Source: Inia geoffrensis (lineage: Eukaryota; Chordata; Mammalia; Artiodactyla; Iniidae). Taken from it: DNA of 64,000 nt. A program made the translations under genes and the position numbers. Below, piece after piece: positions 1 to 30,390 of this stretch (its first letter is position 1; each line of letters starts with the position of its first letter). The notes beneath the pieces were generated by a model. It saw only the letters and a program-made list of their open reading frames with translations. It was not told the DNA's origin and searched no databases. The DNA is taken from contig CM070909.1 in assembly GCA_036417435.1 (NCBI GenBank), forward strand, positions 8,898,597 to 8,962,596. Reading direction: 5' to 3'.

Positions 1-640
1 CCGGGTCCCGGGGACCTCAAACCCGGAAGGCCGGCACTGCAGCCTGAGTTCGGAGAACTCCGAGAAAAGTCAAGCAGAGAGGAGGTGGGAGGGGAAGGGA
101 GAGCGGGGTGTTGCAACTTCAGGACAGGAAGAGCCGGGGTGGAGGCGGGTGGAGGCGGGTGGAGGCGGGAGGAGGCGGGAGGAGGCGGGAGGAGGCGGGA
201 GGAGGCGGGAGGAGGGGGGCCAAGGTGCCTTTTAACCTTTTGTACCCAGTACGAGCGCGGGCGCCCGGATCCAGCTGCCCTGCCACGTGCGCGGGTCTGA
301 CCACTCCCACCCAGACACCCAGGAGCGCCGGCCCCCTGCCCCCTCCCCCCATCGCCCGGCCTTTCCCGAAGGAACCACGGTAGAAGGACTCGGGGCTTTG
401 GAGTCAGATTCGCTGGGTTCCAGCTCAGGAGTCTCTACTTTTTAGGTGGGTGGTGTTGGACAAACTCGGATGCTGTGTTCCAGTTTGCAAAATGGAGAGC
501 CGCTGTCTCGTGAGGTTGCCAGCAGGATTTACTGACACCGGCAGGTAAGGGTCTGATGCCGGACAAGTCCTCAGTGTTCCTTAGAACCCCTTCCCCTTTC
601 CCCAGAGTTCTCCACTGACACCGTCATCTCTCACTTTCTT
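1..640 (-). promoter_or_regulatory. GC-rich CpG-type region, probable TNFRSF1A promoter side
   Basis: This stretch is GC-rich with many CpG dinucleotides, a G-rich minisatellite (141-210) and a CACGTG E-box (284-289). In other mammals the next gene beyond the 3' end of SCNN1A is TNFRSF1A, transcribed in the same minus direction, with its start roughly 5 kb away. The probable SCNN1A poly(A) signal here is at about 5 kb, so the TNFRSF1A start would fall near this edge. I did not recognise TNFRSF1A coding sequence, so the assignment rests on synteny and base composition only. Confidence 0.35.
141..210. repeat. 10-bp G-rich minisatellite, 7 units
   Basis: Seven perfectly phased decamers, ggaggcgggt (units 1-2) then ggaggcggga (units 3-7), follow each other and run into a G-rich end (ggaggggggc). 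The strand is an almost uninterrupted series of G-runs, so G-quadruplex formation is plausible. It lies inside the CpG-rich region at the window edge. Confidence 0.9.
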
Positions 641-1214
641 AGGAATTTACGCCTCCAACCCAAACCTCAGAGTAAAGCCTAACCCTGACTTGGGGCCCTG
701 CCGCCCCGCACCTCCCTGCCCCACCCCCTCCGCCCCAGTTCTCATCCAGTCTTTGCTGGGCCATGCTCCCAACAGCGGATCCTGGCTCTGCCTCCAAATG
801 ATGGTGGGACCTCTCAAAAGACCTCAGTTTTGAAATGAGAGTGACAGTGCCTGGCCTACCTTCGTGGGGGAAGATGATGTCATGAGTCCTAATGAGATCA
901 CATCTGTGACAACGCTGTGGAATTACAGCTCTCTCCATCAGGTATTACTGGTACGTTCCCAGTGCCCCTTTCCCAAATATTCCGATACATCAATCCGAAT
1001 TGCCCTCGGAGATAATCTACCGCAGCCCCGTTGTTTTATAATCGAGAAAACTGAGGCCCAGAGACACGCAGGTCATGTGCCCTGCAGAGCCAGCCCAGCC
1101 CCCAGACTCCTGACTCCAGACTAAGGGCCCATTTTGCTACAACACATAATTACCACTTTCCATCAGTCCTTCTGAGTCAGACCCCCCCCCACCCCCGATT
1201 CTTTGGGTATTTTA

Positions 1215-1482
1215 AAAAAAATATTTATTTATTTATTTATTTTCGTCGGGTCTTAGTCGCAGCGCGCGGGATCTTTCGTTGGAGCGCGTGGGCTTCTCTC
1301 TAGTTGTGGCGCACAGGCTCCAGAGCATGTGGGCTCTGTAGCTGCAGCATGCGGGCTCTCTAGTTGAGACGTGCGGGTTCAGTAGTTGCAGCAGGTGGGC
1401 CTAGCTCCCCAACCAGGGATGGAACCCACGTCCCCTGCATTGGAAGGCGGATTCTTAACCAGTGGACCATCAGGGAAGTCCC
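1215..1482 (-). mobile_element. CHR-type SINE, antisense
   Basis: A T-rich tail on the left is followed by the reverse complement of the long CHR SINE, ending in the head complement 'gggaagtcc'. A 15-bp target-site duplication, tctttgggtatttta, flanks it at 1200-1214 and 1483-1497. The perfect duplication suggests a fairly recent insertion. Confidence 0.9.
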
Positions 1483-1993
1483 TCTTTGGGTATTTTATGC
1501 CATGCTTATCTGTGCAGGACATCTCCCAAACGAATCCCACAACAAGGGTACAACATTCACCCAAATATTCTCTGGCCACAATGACCTTCCCTAGACCCAG
1601 TCCAGGCCCCGGGTCCTCCAGCCGCTGACGTTGCTGGAATGCAGGGAGACCAGACAGGAGTGAGGTCCTAGGGCTTTGTGACTTGGAATCAGAGCTACTC
1701 ACCCCTTTGTCTCTTGATCTACCAGCTGACTCCCCACGCTGCTATCCACCCTCCCTGGCCCTTTCCTGGCACCCCTCTGTGATCCCAGGAACAGAGCTGT
1801 GGATGTGAACGGCGCTTAGACGCCCCCCCACTAACAGCTGACTTCACTCCACCCCATCCTCCGGCTTCTGAGGAACAAGAGGGTTGAAGCTGGACTCACA
1901 GAGGAAGGAGGTCGCCTCCAGCAACACACAGGGAGGCTCCAAGTACAGTACGGACCAAGTACACAATGGACCCGAAGCAGAGCTCTTATAGAA

Positions 1994-2071
1994 GCAGAGT
2001 CCCTGAAATAAAGTGCAAGAGTCAAACTGCCGCAGAGTCCCTGAAATAAAGTGCAAGAGTCAAAAACTGCC
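1994..2071. repeat. Tandem duplication, 38/40 bp
   Basis: A 38-bp block starting gcagagtccctgaaataaag is repeated directly next to itself, with two extra A residues in the second copy (1994-2031 and 2032-2071). It looks like a simple local duplication. Confidence 0.85.
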
Positions 2072-2250
2072 CAGTTTCCAGTGTAAAGACGCCAGAAGAG
2101 CCACAGGCTCCTCATGTGAGAAATGGGAAGCACGCATTGATGAGCAAGCGCATGCAAAGTGTTTAGCAAGGGTTTGCCGTATACTAAGCCTTCAGTCAGT
2201 GATAGCAACGTTAATGATTTGTATTCACAATAATAACTTCAGTGTCCTAT

Positions 2251-2312
2251 TTTTTTTTAATTTTTTATTGAAATATAGTTGATTTACAGTGTTGTGTTAG
2301 TTTCAGGTGTCG
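2251..2312 (-). mobile_element. Very short L1 3'-end fragment, antisense
   Basis: A T-run is followed by a short antisense piece resembling the cetartiodactyl L1 3' untranslated end. The near-duplicate flanks 'gtgtcctattttt' and 'gatgtcctattttt' suggest a severely 5'-truncated insertion with target-site duplication. Confidence 0.6.
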
Positions 2313-2509
2313 ATGTCCTATTTTTAATGTTACAAGGAATTTTTAGTAGTCTGTGCCAACCGGCAATGCCATTACACATAGCCCGGCACAAAAGGAGAAT
2401 TTCTTTCATTGTTTAGGATAAATGCCTATTTACTCAGCAGGTTTAAAGTCTTGAGACACGTGGTATTCAACTGTTCAATAAAATTCTGTTTAAAAGAAAA
2501 GATGGTGAG

Positions 2510-2723
2510 GGGCTTCCCTGGTGGCGCAGTGGTTGAGCGTCCGCCTGCCGATGCAGGGGACACGGGTTCGTGCCCCGGTCCGGGAAGATCCCACATGCTG
2601 CGGAGCGGCTGGGCCCGTGAGCCATGGCCGCTGAGCCTGCGCATCCGGAGCCTGTGCTCCGCCACGGGAGAGGCCACAACAGTGAGAGGCCCGCGTACCG
2701 CAAAAAAAAAAAAAAAAAAAAAA
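2510..2723 (+). mobile_element. CHR-type SINE (about 200 bp form)
   Basis: The tRNA-related head starts ggcttccctggtggcgcag, the body ends in 'gcccgcgtaccgc' and a pure A-tail of about 22 nt follows. The target-site duplication aaaagatggtgag occurs on both sides. The pure A-tail and clean duplication suggest a young copy. Confidence 0.92.
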
Positions 2724-4161
2724 GATGGTGAGAGGTGCATGGATCTAGGGATATGAACAGCTAACCAGTCTCTTGGAGGAGGTGAGAGTATATGAGCATA
2801 ATCCCTCCGGGGGAAGAAGAAATCATGGTGAGGGAGACAATGGGAGAGCTGGAGAAATAGGACAGGGGCAAACTAGGATTGGCTGTTAGCGCTCATGAAG
2901 CAAAGGATAAAGAGTATAAAGAGCTTTAGATAACAGAGCCCCATCTCTCCATCACGTGTCACACACACACAGACTCACACACACGGGCCCCACAGTAGCA
3001 GAGTCATCAAAAGGGCACTCTCTCTCAGTCGGGGTGACATGGGTTCCAGCCCCTGACATCCCAGCCCCATGTGTCACAGGAAAACAGGCTGAGTCACAGA
3101 AGACCTGGCTTCCAAGCGGTTCTGTAAGAATCATGAACTTGGGCAAGTCACTTCACCTGATAAGCTCAGTAAGGAAAGTGAGGCAACTGGAACTCTCTTT
3201 TCTACCAGTCTGATCAACCTGGGACAGAGAAACTAGGAGCACCTCTCCTGGATGTGCTAATTTTGGATAACTACTCACACGATGCAAGTAAACACTCTAG
3301 AAAAACGCATGCCCTGTAGTATTGGTACCTGCCCTAGTCTCCTCCCGGCCCCCGTAACTGGCACCTGTTTTCTTTTAAAATCCACTTTATCTTGAATCAT
3401 GTAGGACAAATACATTAATATAAGTTTTTATGGAATTTGTGATGCCTTGAATAATGGTCTGAAGGTGCATGTCTTTGTGTGTTGGTGAAGAAGGAAATAA
3501 ACTATTTTTAAAGCTAAAAAAACAAACAAACTACCCTAGTGTCCAGGAGTAACACAAAGATGAGAGATGGAGGAGAGAAGGAAACAGCTCAAGGTGGACA
3601 TGCTTTTGGCAGGAGAAACTCCAGCGCAGGCTCGGGGAGAAGGGGAAGGAGGGGGAGTGTGGCTGATTGCTGTCATCCACAATAGCTCCAGCTTTGCCCC
3701 GCAGGTTCTGCCCACGCAGCCAGGGGAGACGGAGCCAGGGAGGGCTGGGGCAGGACTGACGATAGGCTGTGGCCAGAGAGCACAAGAACAGGCTGCACCT
3801 GAGGGCTCTGAGAGGAAACCGTTGTGACACCAGCATTTTCCCCTCATCGTCTTGTGTCTAGGAAAGGGAAGTCAGGAGTCCTCACATCACTTCCTCGTCA
3901 CGACCTTTCCTACCTTCCCGCTCCCTCCACCATCCCCCCCCCTTTCCCAAGATTCACGTGGCTCCTCAGGACGGGGAGATTACAGTTGAGGGGAGTAAGA
4001 CCAAGGCAGCAGGGGAAGTGGGGTCCCAAAGAGGATGAGGAAGGCTGACAGAATTCTGAGTTCCAGGTCTGATGCTGAAATGGGGGAAGGAACCGGGGGT
4101 CTGGAAACCCGGGTTCCATTCAGACATCCCTCAATTTCTCCTTTGTTAAAATAAAAGCTGG

Positions 4162-4397
4162 GGCTTCCCTGGTGGCACAGTGGTTTGAGAGTTCGCCTGC
4201 CGACGCAGGGGACGCGGGTTCGTGCCCCGGGCCGGGAAGATTCCACATGCCGCGGAGTGGCTGGCTCGCTGGGCCCGTGAGCCATGGCTGCTGAGCCTGC
4301 GCGTCCGGAACCTGTGCTCCGCAATGGGAGAGGCCACAACGGTGAGAAGCCCATGTACCGCAAAAAAAAAATAATAATAATAATAATAAAAATAAAT
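4162..4397 (+). mobile_element. CHR-type SINE (about 200 bp form)
   Basis: Same family as the copy at 2510, with a tail that has become an (AAT)n/(AAAT)n simple repeat. The target-site duplication is aaataaaagctgg on both sides. Confidence 0.92.
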
Positions 4398-4995
4398 AAA
4401 TAAAAGCTGGAAAGATTCCCAATGCTGCTCTCTCTGTGATGACGTGAGAGTGAGAATATACAGGCTTTGAGGTTCCTAGGAGCCTGGCCTGGTTCTCGCA
4501 CTCCTCCACCACTAGCAGGCAGTTATTGGCGAGGCAGGCAGGTGGGGATGCTGCAGACGAGGCAGATGAGGACGAAGATGTTGCAGCTGCGTGGTGAGTG
4601 GTACTCAGCGAATGGAGAGGAGGGTTACATATGGTGGTAACCAAGGTTGGGAAGGAAAGGAGGTTCAGGCCGTGGACAGGGGCACATCATCCCAAGAACT
4701 GCACAGCAGGTCTCCTGACGGAAGGGCACCTGTCTTCACCTCCCACCTGAACATGGTGATGGACACATAGCAGATGCTCAGCAATGCCCATGGAGGAAGT
4801 AACAAGACAGTTTGTCTCTCCTAAGGCCCCTGAAGAATGGTCATTTCTGTAGTGCAGCCAGGGCTATGGGAGACTGTCCCTTCCCCCAAGCCGGGACCTC
4901 CCAGGTGCTTGGACAGTGACCCAGGACTTGCATCCACTCCCTGACCCTTTCATGTGCCCCCATCCAGCTCTCCAGACATTCTTTATGCAACAACA

Positions 4996-5001
4996 TTTAT
5001 T
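4996..5001 (-). terminator. Candidate poly(A) signal of SCNN1A
   Basis: TTTATT on the plus strand reads AATAAA on the minus strand. It is about 1.07 kb past the SCNN1A stop and sits in an antisense L2-like context, a common source of exapted poly(A) signals. Confidence 0.5.
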
Positions 5002-5271
5002 AAGTACCTGCCTACTTGCTCCAAGCAGGATACTGGGCTAGACCCTGAGGATCCATAAATGAACAAGACTCAATCCTGACCACAACGAGCTCAGTCTAGC
5101 TGGGGATGCAGACACAAATAAACAGGAAAGTAAAATGCAGCATCTGCACTTCCATGGATGTTACAGTGTGCTATGGGAGTCCACAGGATAGGGAAGTGGT
5201 CACGCCTGGGCAAGACAAGATGGGGCAGAAGCCTGCACAGAAGTAATGGTATCTGAGCTGGAGTTTAAAGG

Positions 5272-5358
5272 ATGCCTAGGAGTTCTCCAGCGGATGGTGG
5301 ATGCATAGGAGTTCTCCAGCGGATGGTGGATGCATAGGAATTCTCCAGCAGATGGTGG
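5272..5358. repeat. 29-bp tandem repeat, 3 units, in SCNN1A 3'UTR
   Basis: Three adjacent 29-bp units at 5272-5300, 5301-5329 and 5330-5358 share the core 'ttctccagcggatggtgg'. They differ at only a few positions. On the minus strand they would be transcribed as part of the SCNN1A 3'UTR. Confidence 0.9.
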
Positions 5359-6075
5359 GAGAAGCATCCCGGCTAAGGAAATAGCTTGAGCAGACACACA
5401 GAGTTCCAAAGGACAGGGATGCAGGGCAGAGGCGCTGGGGTGTGGCTCCGTGGGGGCATGGGGTCGTGAGGCTGGAAGAGTCCTGGGACTCCGACTGGGA
5501 ATGGCCAAGTCTTTACTACACTGGGCTGTTCCAGCCCCTGCCCTGAGAGTCAGGGAAAGGGAACCGCCTAGCAACCGACCAAGGGGGCTTTTGGGTGGGG
5601 TTCCCCACCCAAGTTCAAGAAGAGGAGCAAATGTCTGTGTCCCTGGAAAGCTGCGTGGAGGGCCATTCTGGGGCTGAATCCAGTCATCTTTGAGGAGGAA
5701 ACCGTGCATGGCTTTGTGTGCCCTTGTTTGTGTTTTGTTCTGGTTGTCAGTTGTTTCCAAGGAAAGTTCTTTGTCAAAGATCCAAGCTTGGCTTGGCTGA
5801 TCCAAGGGAAAAGAGGACTTGTCTGCACTCGGGTGGGGAAACCAGAGTATTCTTGAGGCAGGACCAGCGGGTACAGGGCAGGAACCGAGGCCATGCTGGC
5901 CATGGTTCTCCAGACAATTTCCTCAGCCCCCTATCCAGCCTGCTTCCCTGCCCCACAGCACAGGCAGCTGGGCAGCTCTGAGAGGCAGCCCCAAACATTC
6001 TCTAATCCTCCCAAGGCTGGTCCCTGCCCACCGAAGGAAGTGCCTGCCTTGGGGAGGGGACACTGCCCTTGCCTC

Positions 6076-25526
<19,451 letters not shown>

Positions 25527-25530
<4 letters not shown>

Positions 25531-25601
25531 GAGCCCTTGGGTGGGTCGGGGAGGACGAGGGGCAGGACTGAGTCCTGGGCTCTGGGTGCCTCCATCATCA
25601 T
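25527..25601 (-). other. Upstream ORF overlapping the SCNN1A start codon
   Basis: Three consecutive ATGs (first bases 25601, 25598, 25595) open a 24-codon frame. It ends in TGA at 25529-25527, overlapping the SCNN1A ATG as ATGA. The frame can affect translation only if this DNA lies in the mature 5' leader, which depends on the unassigned exon 2 acceptor. Confidence 0.5.
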
Positions 25602-26159
25602 CTCGGGGCCATATGCCCTCAGCCCACCCTCGGCCCGCCTTCTCCCTCTCTTGCCCGCCCCCCTCCCCGGGAGCCAGCTGACCTGCAGCAGTCGGGGCCA
25701 GAAGAGCTGGAGCTTCCCTGGAGTGACCTCCCTGCTTCCCTGATAAGAGGCCACCTTTTGGTTTCCGTCCTAGAATCTCCCCTTCTGTCTCCACTGCAGT
25801 CTCTGCCCTGCTGAGTCAATCCCTTTCTTTGGTCTTCTTCCTCCGGGATCTGTGTCTTAGCTTCTCTCTGTCTCTGTCCCTGTCTCTGCCTCCTGCTTCT
25901 CTTTGGGTGTCTCTGGGCTCCCTTACTTTGCCTGTCTCCTCTCCGTGCGCCCGCCTCTCGGATCCTGCCCCTCTTCCTCTCCCCCCTCTCCCTCCGGTCT
26001 CTGGCCCTGACCTCGGGCCTGACTCCCTCCCGGCCCCGAGGACCGCAGGGCTCCAAGAGGCCTGGGCTGCCTCCGGTTTCCCCACTCCCGGGTTGTGGCT
26101 GGACTGGGACTGGTTCCTTTCCAGTTGGATCTGGCAGCCCGGCCTCTCCTCCCCCTCAC

Positions 26160-26260
26160 CTGACAGGTGCAGCCTGCCCACCCGCCAGGGATGGAAGCCT
26201 CATTAGCATCTCAATTAAAGGTGAGCCGGGCAGGGGGAGGGGCAGAGGAGGAGTCAGAGC
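26160..26260 (-). other. SCNN1A: Candidate non-coding exon 1 of SCNN1A
   Basis: On the minus strand a strong donor CAG|gtgagg occurs at 26160/26159, about 630 nt upstream of the start codon. Just before it is an AT-rich 'tttaattgagatgctaatgag' segment set in GC-rich DNA. Human SCNN1A has a non-coding first exon a short distance upstream. The 5' end given here is nominal; cDNA would be needed to fix it. Confidence 0.35.
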
Positions 26261-26962
26261 TGAGAGCTCCTCGGTGGGAGGAGGGCGTCTGAGGGCAGGT
26301 GACGGGCGCACAGGGACAGGGAAGGTGAGAGGTGGCGGGAGAAGAGTCAGGGCCTCGGAGTGGCGGGGAGCTGGCAGGCAGGGAGACCGGGAGACAGAAC
26401 GGCAGGGGAAGGTCAGAGGTCTTGAACCGGGGGAAGGACCCTGAACACAAAGCCGGGAGGGCACAGTGTGGGAAAAAGGACAAGTGAGGACGAGTGAGAC
26501 TAAGGTGGGGAGGCCAGGAGAGCAGGGAAGGCAGGAGAAGGGAGGTGGGTGGACCAGGAGAGGGTGAAGGACCGGGAGGGAGGGATAGAGGAGAGGCAGA
26601 GAAAGGGGGTGAGGAGGAGGGAGCCGGCCCCAAAAGCAGCCCCTCCCCTGAAGGAGAGCAGGAAGGCCCCCCTGCACGGGCTCCCAGGAGCCAGGACCCC
26701 TCCCTGGGGAATCCCTCCAGAGGCACCCCTGCATCAGCCTCACCCCCAGGCCTTGGAGAGGAAGGAGAAGGCGTGTCTGCAACCTCCCTCCCGGCTCACT
26801 GAGGTGAGAACACCTCGCGGCCCCACCTGGCACCAGGCGCAGAGCACCCTTCTCCCCGTCCGAGCTGGTCCAGTCTCTTCCCTCATGACTCCTCGCCAGC
26901 ACCCCTACCTTGTCCAGCCCAGGGAGGGGCTCAGGTGGAGCTGGGGGCTGGGCGGGGCCCTG

Positions 26963-26977
26963 GGGACATTCTGTTCT
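26963..26977 (-). promoter_or_regulatory. Glucocorticoid/mineralocorticoid response element upstream of SCNN1A
   Basis: The plus strand reads GGGACATTCTGTTCT; the minus strand reads AGAACAGAATGTCCC. This is a 15-bp palindromic steroid receptor element about 1.43 kb upstream of the start codon. As I recall, it differs from the published functional human alpha-ENaC element only in the last base. It is the expected site for aldosterone and glucocorticoid induction of this subunit. Confidence 0.7.
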
Positions 26978-28823
26978 TTTTTACATCACTGGCTGCCAGG
27001 CCAGGAATGTGTAATGTCCCCAGTTGTGGTCACGGGGTTGCAGGAATGTGTGCTCGGAGAAGGGGCCAGGCAGGGCACTTGGGCAGAACCCCGGAGCCCA
27101 GGGAGCTCAGGGACAGGGGGCACTGAGGAGACAGGGAGGGATGTGGGCCGTGCAGGGAGATGCGGAGGAAGAGGCCAGGCCTGGCCCAAGGCCGCACCAG
27201 CCCTGGAAGGAAGGAAAAGTTCCATGTGGGGCTGTGTTTTTCCTCCAAAGTCTCTGCCCCAAGCAACCGAGCAAGAGCACAGTGAAGCGCCAAGTGAAGA
27301 GGGAAGGCATCAGAGAATGAGGCCCTCAAACAGGGCCCAGGAGGCACAGAGAGCAAACCACACAGCCAGGTGAGAGGTCTGCCACTGTGTCCCTGCAGGA
27401 GGCGTCCACTGGCTTCTCCCGCCTGCTGGAGGAGCAGGCCTGGGATGTGCAGGCCCCGGGGCCCAGTCGGAGCACTGATGTAGCTGGGTGGGAGAGGGCA
27501 GGCCCCGACGGCATAAGACAAGGGTCCTAGTGACAGCTGCGGAGGCCAAGTGCTGATCGAGCCTGGCGGCGGGGAGGGAGGGAGAGGCACTCACCCAGGG
27601 GGCTCAGGAAGGCTTCCCGGAGAAGATGGCATCTCTGCTGGGTCTTGCAGAACCATCGGGCTCAGGGTACAGCCCTGTCTGCGCCCGTCTCCCGTGGCCT
27701 CTTAAAGTGAGAGCTGCTGTCGACCAGGATTCCAAACGCACCCCATTGCTTCCCTGACAGGTATAGGGGACAACTCCCCTCGGAAGGGAAAGGCTGGCTT
27801 TTTCTTTATTTTCCAGATGAAGAAACTGCCCTCCACAAAGATAAGCCAGTTTTCTGTGCACACAAAACCAAATAGCAGTAGAGTGAAGGACAGAGCAGAA
27901 TTGTTCTTCGGCAGGGGGATGTCTGCTCAGGGTTCTTGCCATACACCCCAAGAGAGACCAGCCACAGACTCTTGGGGAACCGGGGCTCCTCTGCACCTGG
28001 TTTTGAACACCAGGAAGGTTCACACACTCCCACAGAGAGTCCGTGGATTGACCAGCCGTCAGGGTCCTGGATTATCTCCCAGGCTCCATGAGAAGCTCTG
28101 TCTACCGTCCCTGCCTTCCCAAGGGACATCCTACCTACAGCTGGGGTACGCAGCACCCTGCTTGTCCCATCTCAGAGGTTCAGAGAGACACATCCCTGCC
28201 TTTCCTATTTGCTGGCTGGTGCCTGAAATCCAACCACTGGCCCAAGGCCTCACTGCAAATAGTTTTCGCTTTCCTCTCAAGGGCTCGGTGAGCAGGATAG
28301 AGAGGACTGGGCTGGGCTGAGCTGGAGAGCGAGCGCAGTGTCCCTGTAGCACCTGCTAGGGTGTGGTAGCTTAGAGACAGCAGCATTCCAGATCTGGAAC
28401 GGGCCAGAGCAAGCTTGTTGTTGTGAAAAAAGCAGAAATCTGAGACCTACGCTTGTCATGGCTCTGTTTTAAATATTATCTTTTAAGGTGCATAAAAAAA
28501 ACCCTGAACACGTTTTTTTCACAGCACAATTTTCCAACAACATGGAGGTTTACAGGACAATAAAAGCCTCTCTCTGTCCCATTCCTTTCCCACCCATTGG
28601 CCCAGGAAAGCCACTGTCATTTGTGTCCATCTTTTTTTGGGTGCTTTTATAGACTTACATGTATTTTTTAAAAACAAGATATATAGTTTTTTTCCATAAA
28701 TGGGACCATGGTCTAGGCATTATTCTATGACTTCCATGTTGGCTTTTAAACTATGTGCCTTAGAAAATGATAGTTTCTCCTGGGAAAAACCACAGTGGAA
28801 AAGAACATTAAAAAAAAAAGAAT

Positions 28824-29040
28824 GGGGCTTCCCTGGTGGCGCAGTGGTTGAGAGTCTGCCTGCTGATGCAGGGGACACGGGTTTGTGCCCCGGTCCGGGA
28901 AGATCCCACATGCTGCGGAGCGGCTAGGCCCGTGAGCCATGGCCGCTGAGCCTGCGCGTCCGGAGCCTGTGCTCCGCAACGGGAGAGGCCACAACAGTGA
29001 GAGGCCCGCGTACCGCAAAAAAAAAAAAAAAAAAAAAAAA
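28824..29040 (+). mobile_element. CHR-type SINE (about 200 bp form)
   Basis: Head ggggcttccctggtggcgc, body ending 'gcccgcgtaccgc' and an A-tail of about 23 nt. The flanks share aaaaaaaaagaatg. Confidence 0.9.
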
Positions 29041-29829
29041 GAATGTAAAAAACCCCACAAAATGACACTTTACCACTCTGGGCCACCAGGCTCTCAATGA
29101 AAGGGAGGGGGTGTGGTTGTAAGGCAGCCAGATGGTCACCAAAGCCCTTTCCAGCTGGCTCTGCATCTAGCCCCTTGCTTAATGCATCAGGGAACTGAGG
29201 CCCCAGAAACAAAGTGACTTGCCCACATCACCCTGGAGTTGGGGGTGGGGCCAGATTGAGAGCTGAGCTTCCCCTTTCCAAGCTCAGTGATGCTCCCTGA
29301 CTTCCAGAGAAGGGGATGCCTGTTCTGGGGGGCATCGGGGCCTTGTAGGCCTTGTCTTGAAGCTCCCCCAGCCTCTCCCAGAGCCTCAGCCCTTCCTTCC
29401 CCCTCCCAGGACTGGCCATCCTCTAACCCTGTGGTTTGGCCATAAACTGTGCAAAGGCTACAGGGAGAGAGGGGAGACTAGAAGGTCTGCAGTGGAATGA
29501 GGGTTGCGAGTTCGGAGTGTCTTCCTGCCTCTTGCTCCCCGGGGACAGGAGATGGTGGAAGTGATCGTTTTCTCCCCCACGCTCCAACATGCACTGCTGT
29601 ACACTCTTATCTCGGTGTGTGCGTGTTTGCATGCGTGTATGTGTGTGTTTCCATATGCACGGATCATATTATGAGTTCTCTGAAGACAGGCACTAGGTTT
29701 ATTACCAGTGGCCCCAGGGTCTAGTGGCCACTCTTTGTTGACTCCCCCACTCTGCAGAAGACAGCAGAATTAGCATCTTGGGTAAAACTCAAGGTATATC
29801 TTTGACAGAGAGTGATGTGCTATGAGAAA

Positions 29830-30140
29830 GTATCCTCAAATCTAAAATTTGACACAGACGAACTTATCTATAAAACAGACTCACAGACATAGAGAACAGA
29901 CTTGTGGTTGCCAAAGGGTGGTGGTGGGGGAGGGATGGACTGGAAGTTTGGGATTAGCAGATGCAAACTAGTATACATAGGATGGATAAACAACAAAGTC
30001 CTACTGTATAGCACAGGGAACTATATTCAATATCCTGTGATAAACCATAATGGAAAAGAATGTATATATGCATAAAACTGAATCACTTTGCTGTACAGCA
30101 GAAACAAACACAACACTGTAAATCAACTAGAGTACATTTT
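29830..30140 (+). mobile_element. L1 3' end
   Basis: Sense cetartiodactyl L1 3' untranslated sequence ('cagactcacagacatagaga', 'actgtatagcacagggaact', 'ctttgctgtacagcagaaac'). It is 5'-truncated. Confidence 0.82.
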
Positions 30141-30390
30141 TTTTTCCCTTAACAATTTTAATCAGTTTATTGTCTGAAGCACTATACTAGGTATAACATA
30201 GGTACAAATTAAATTCTAAAGATTGCTCTTACCCCTTTTGAAGTTGACCTTCAAATGCATAGCATAAAGCAATTAAGCTAGTAAAAAAGGAGTAAATTTG
30301 GAGTCACTTGGGCAGGACAAAAAGATTTGTTTCATTATCTAGAAATAGGAGTCATAACTCACCATTATAAGTAGAGAAATACAGAACTGA

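Larger units (their letters stand above)
641..4970. other. Intergenic interval left of SCNN1A
   Basis: No coding gene is recognised. The interval holds three full CHR-type SINEs, a short L1 fragment, a local tandem duplication (1994-2071), a CA-rich tract near 2960 and otherwise unique sequence. Open frames here are short and mostly come from the SINEs. Confidence 0.7.
4975..6075 (-). other. SCNN1A: SCNN1A 3' untranslated region (inferred extent)
   Basis: This lies downstream of the SCNN1A stop codon on the minus strand. It runs to the first good AATAAA on that strand (5001-4996), giving a UTR of about 1.1 kb. The distal part (about 4980-5140) resembles an L2 element in antisense, so the poly(A) signal may be repeat-derived. 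A three-unit 29-bp tandem repeat lies inside (5272-5358). The exact cleavage site is inferred. Confidence 0.55.

Noticed and set aside
2510..2590. tRNA-like head with B-box-like 'ggttcgtgcc', repeated across the window
   Set aside because: These are tRNA-derived SINE promoters, not tRNA genes. No cloverleaf with an intact anticodon arm is formed.
2409..2756. Plus-strand ORF of 115 aa, and many similar ORFs at other SINEs
   Set aside because: The recurring translation comes from CHR SINE bodies, whose GC-rich sequence stays open by chance.
5280..5360. Possible CRISPR-like direct repeats
   Set aside because: The repeats are contiguous without spacers, in a vertebrate genome; this is a minisatellite.
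25619..26181. Arg/Glu-rich minus-strand frames upstream of SCNN1A
   Set aside because: Low-complexity translation of purine-rich DNA in the SCNN1A 5' region or intron 1. No homology is recognised and there is no splice support.
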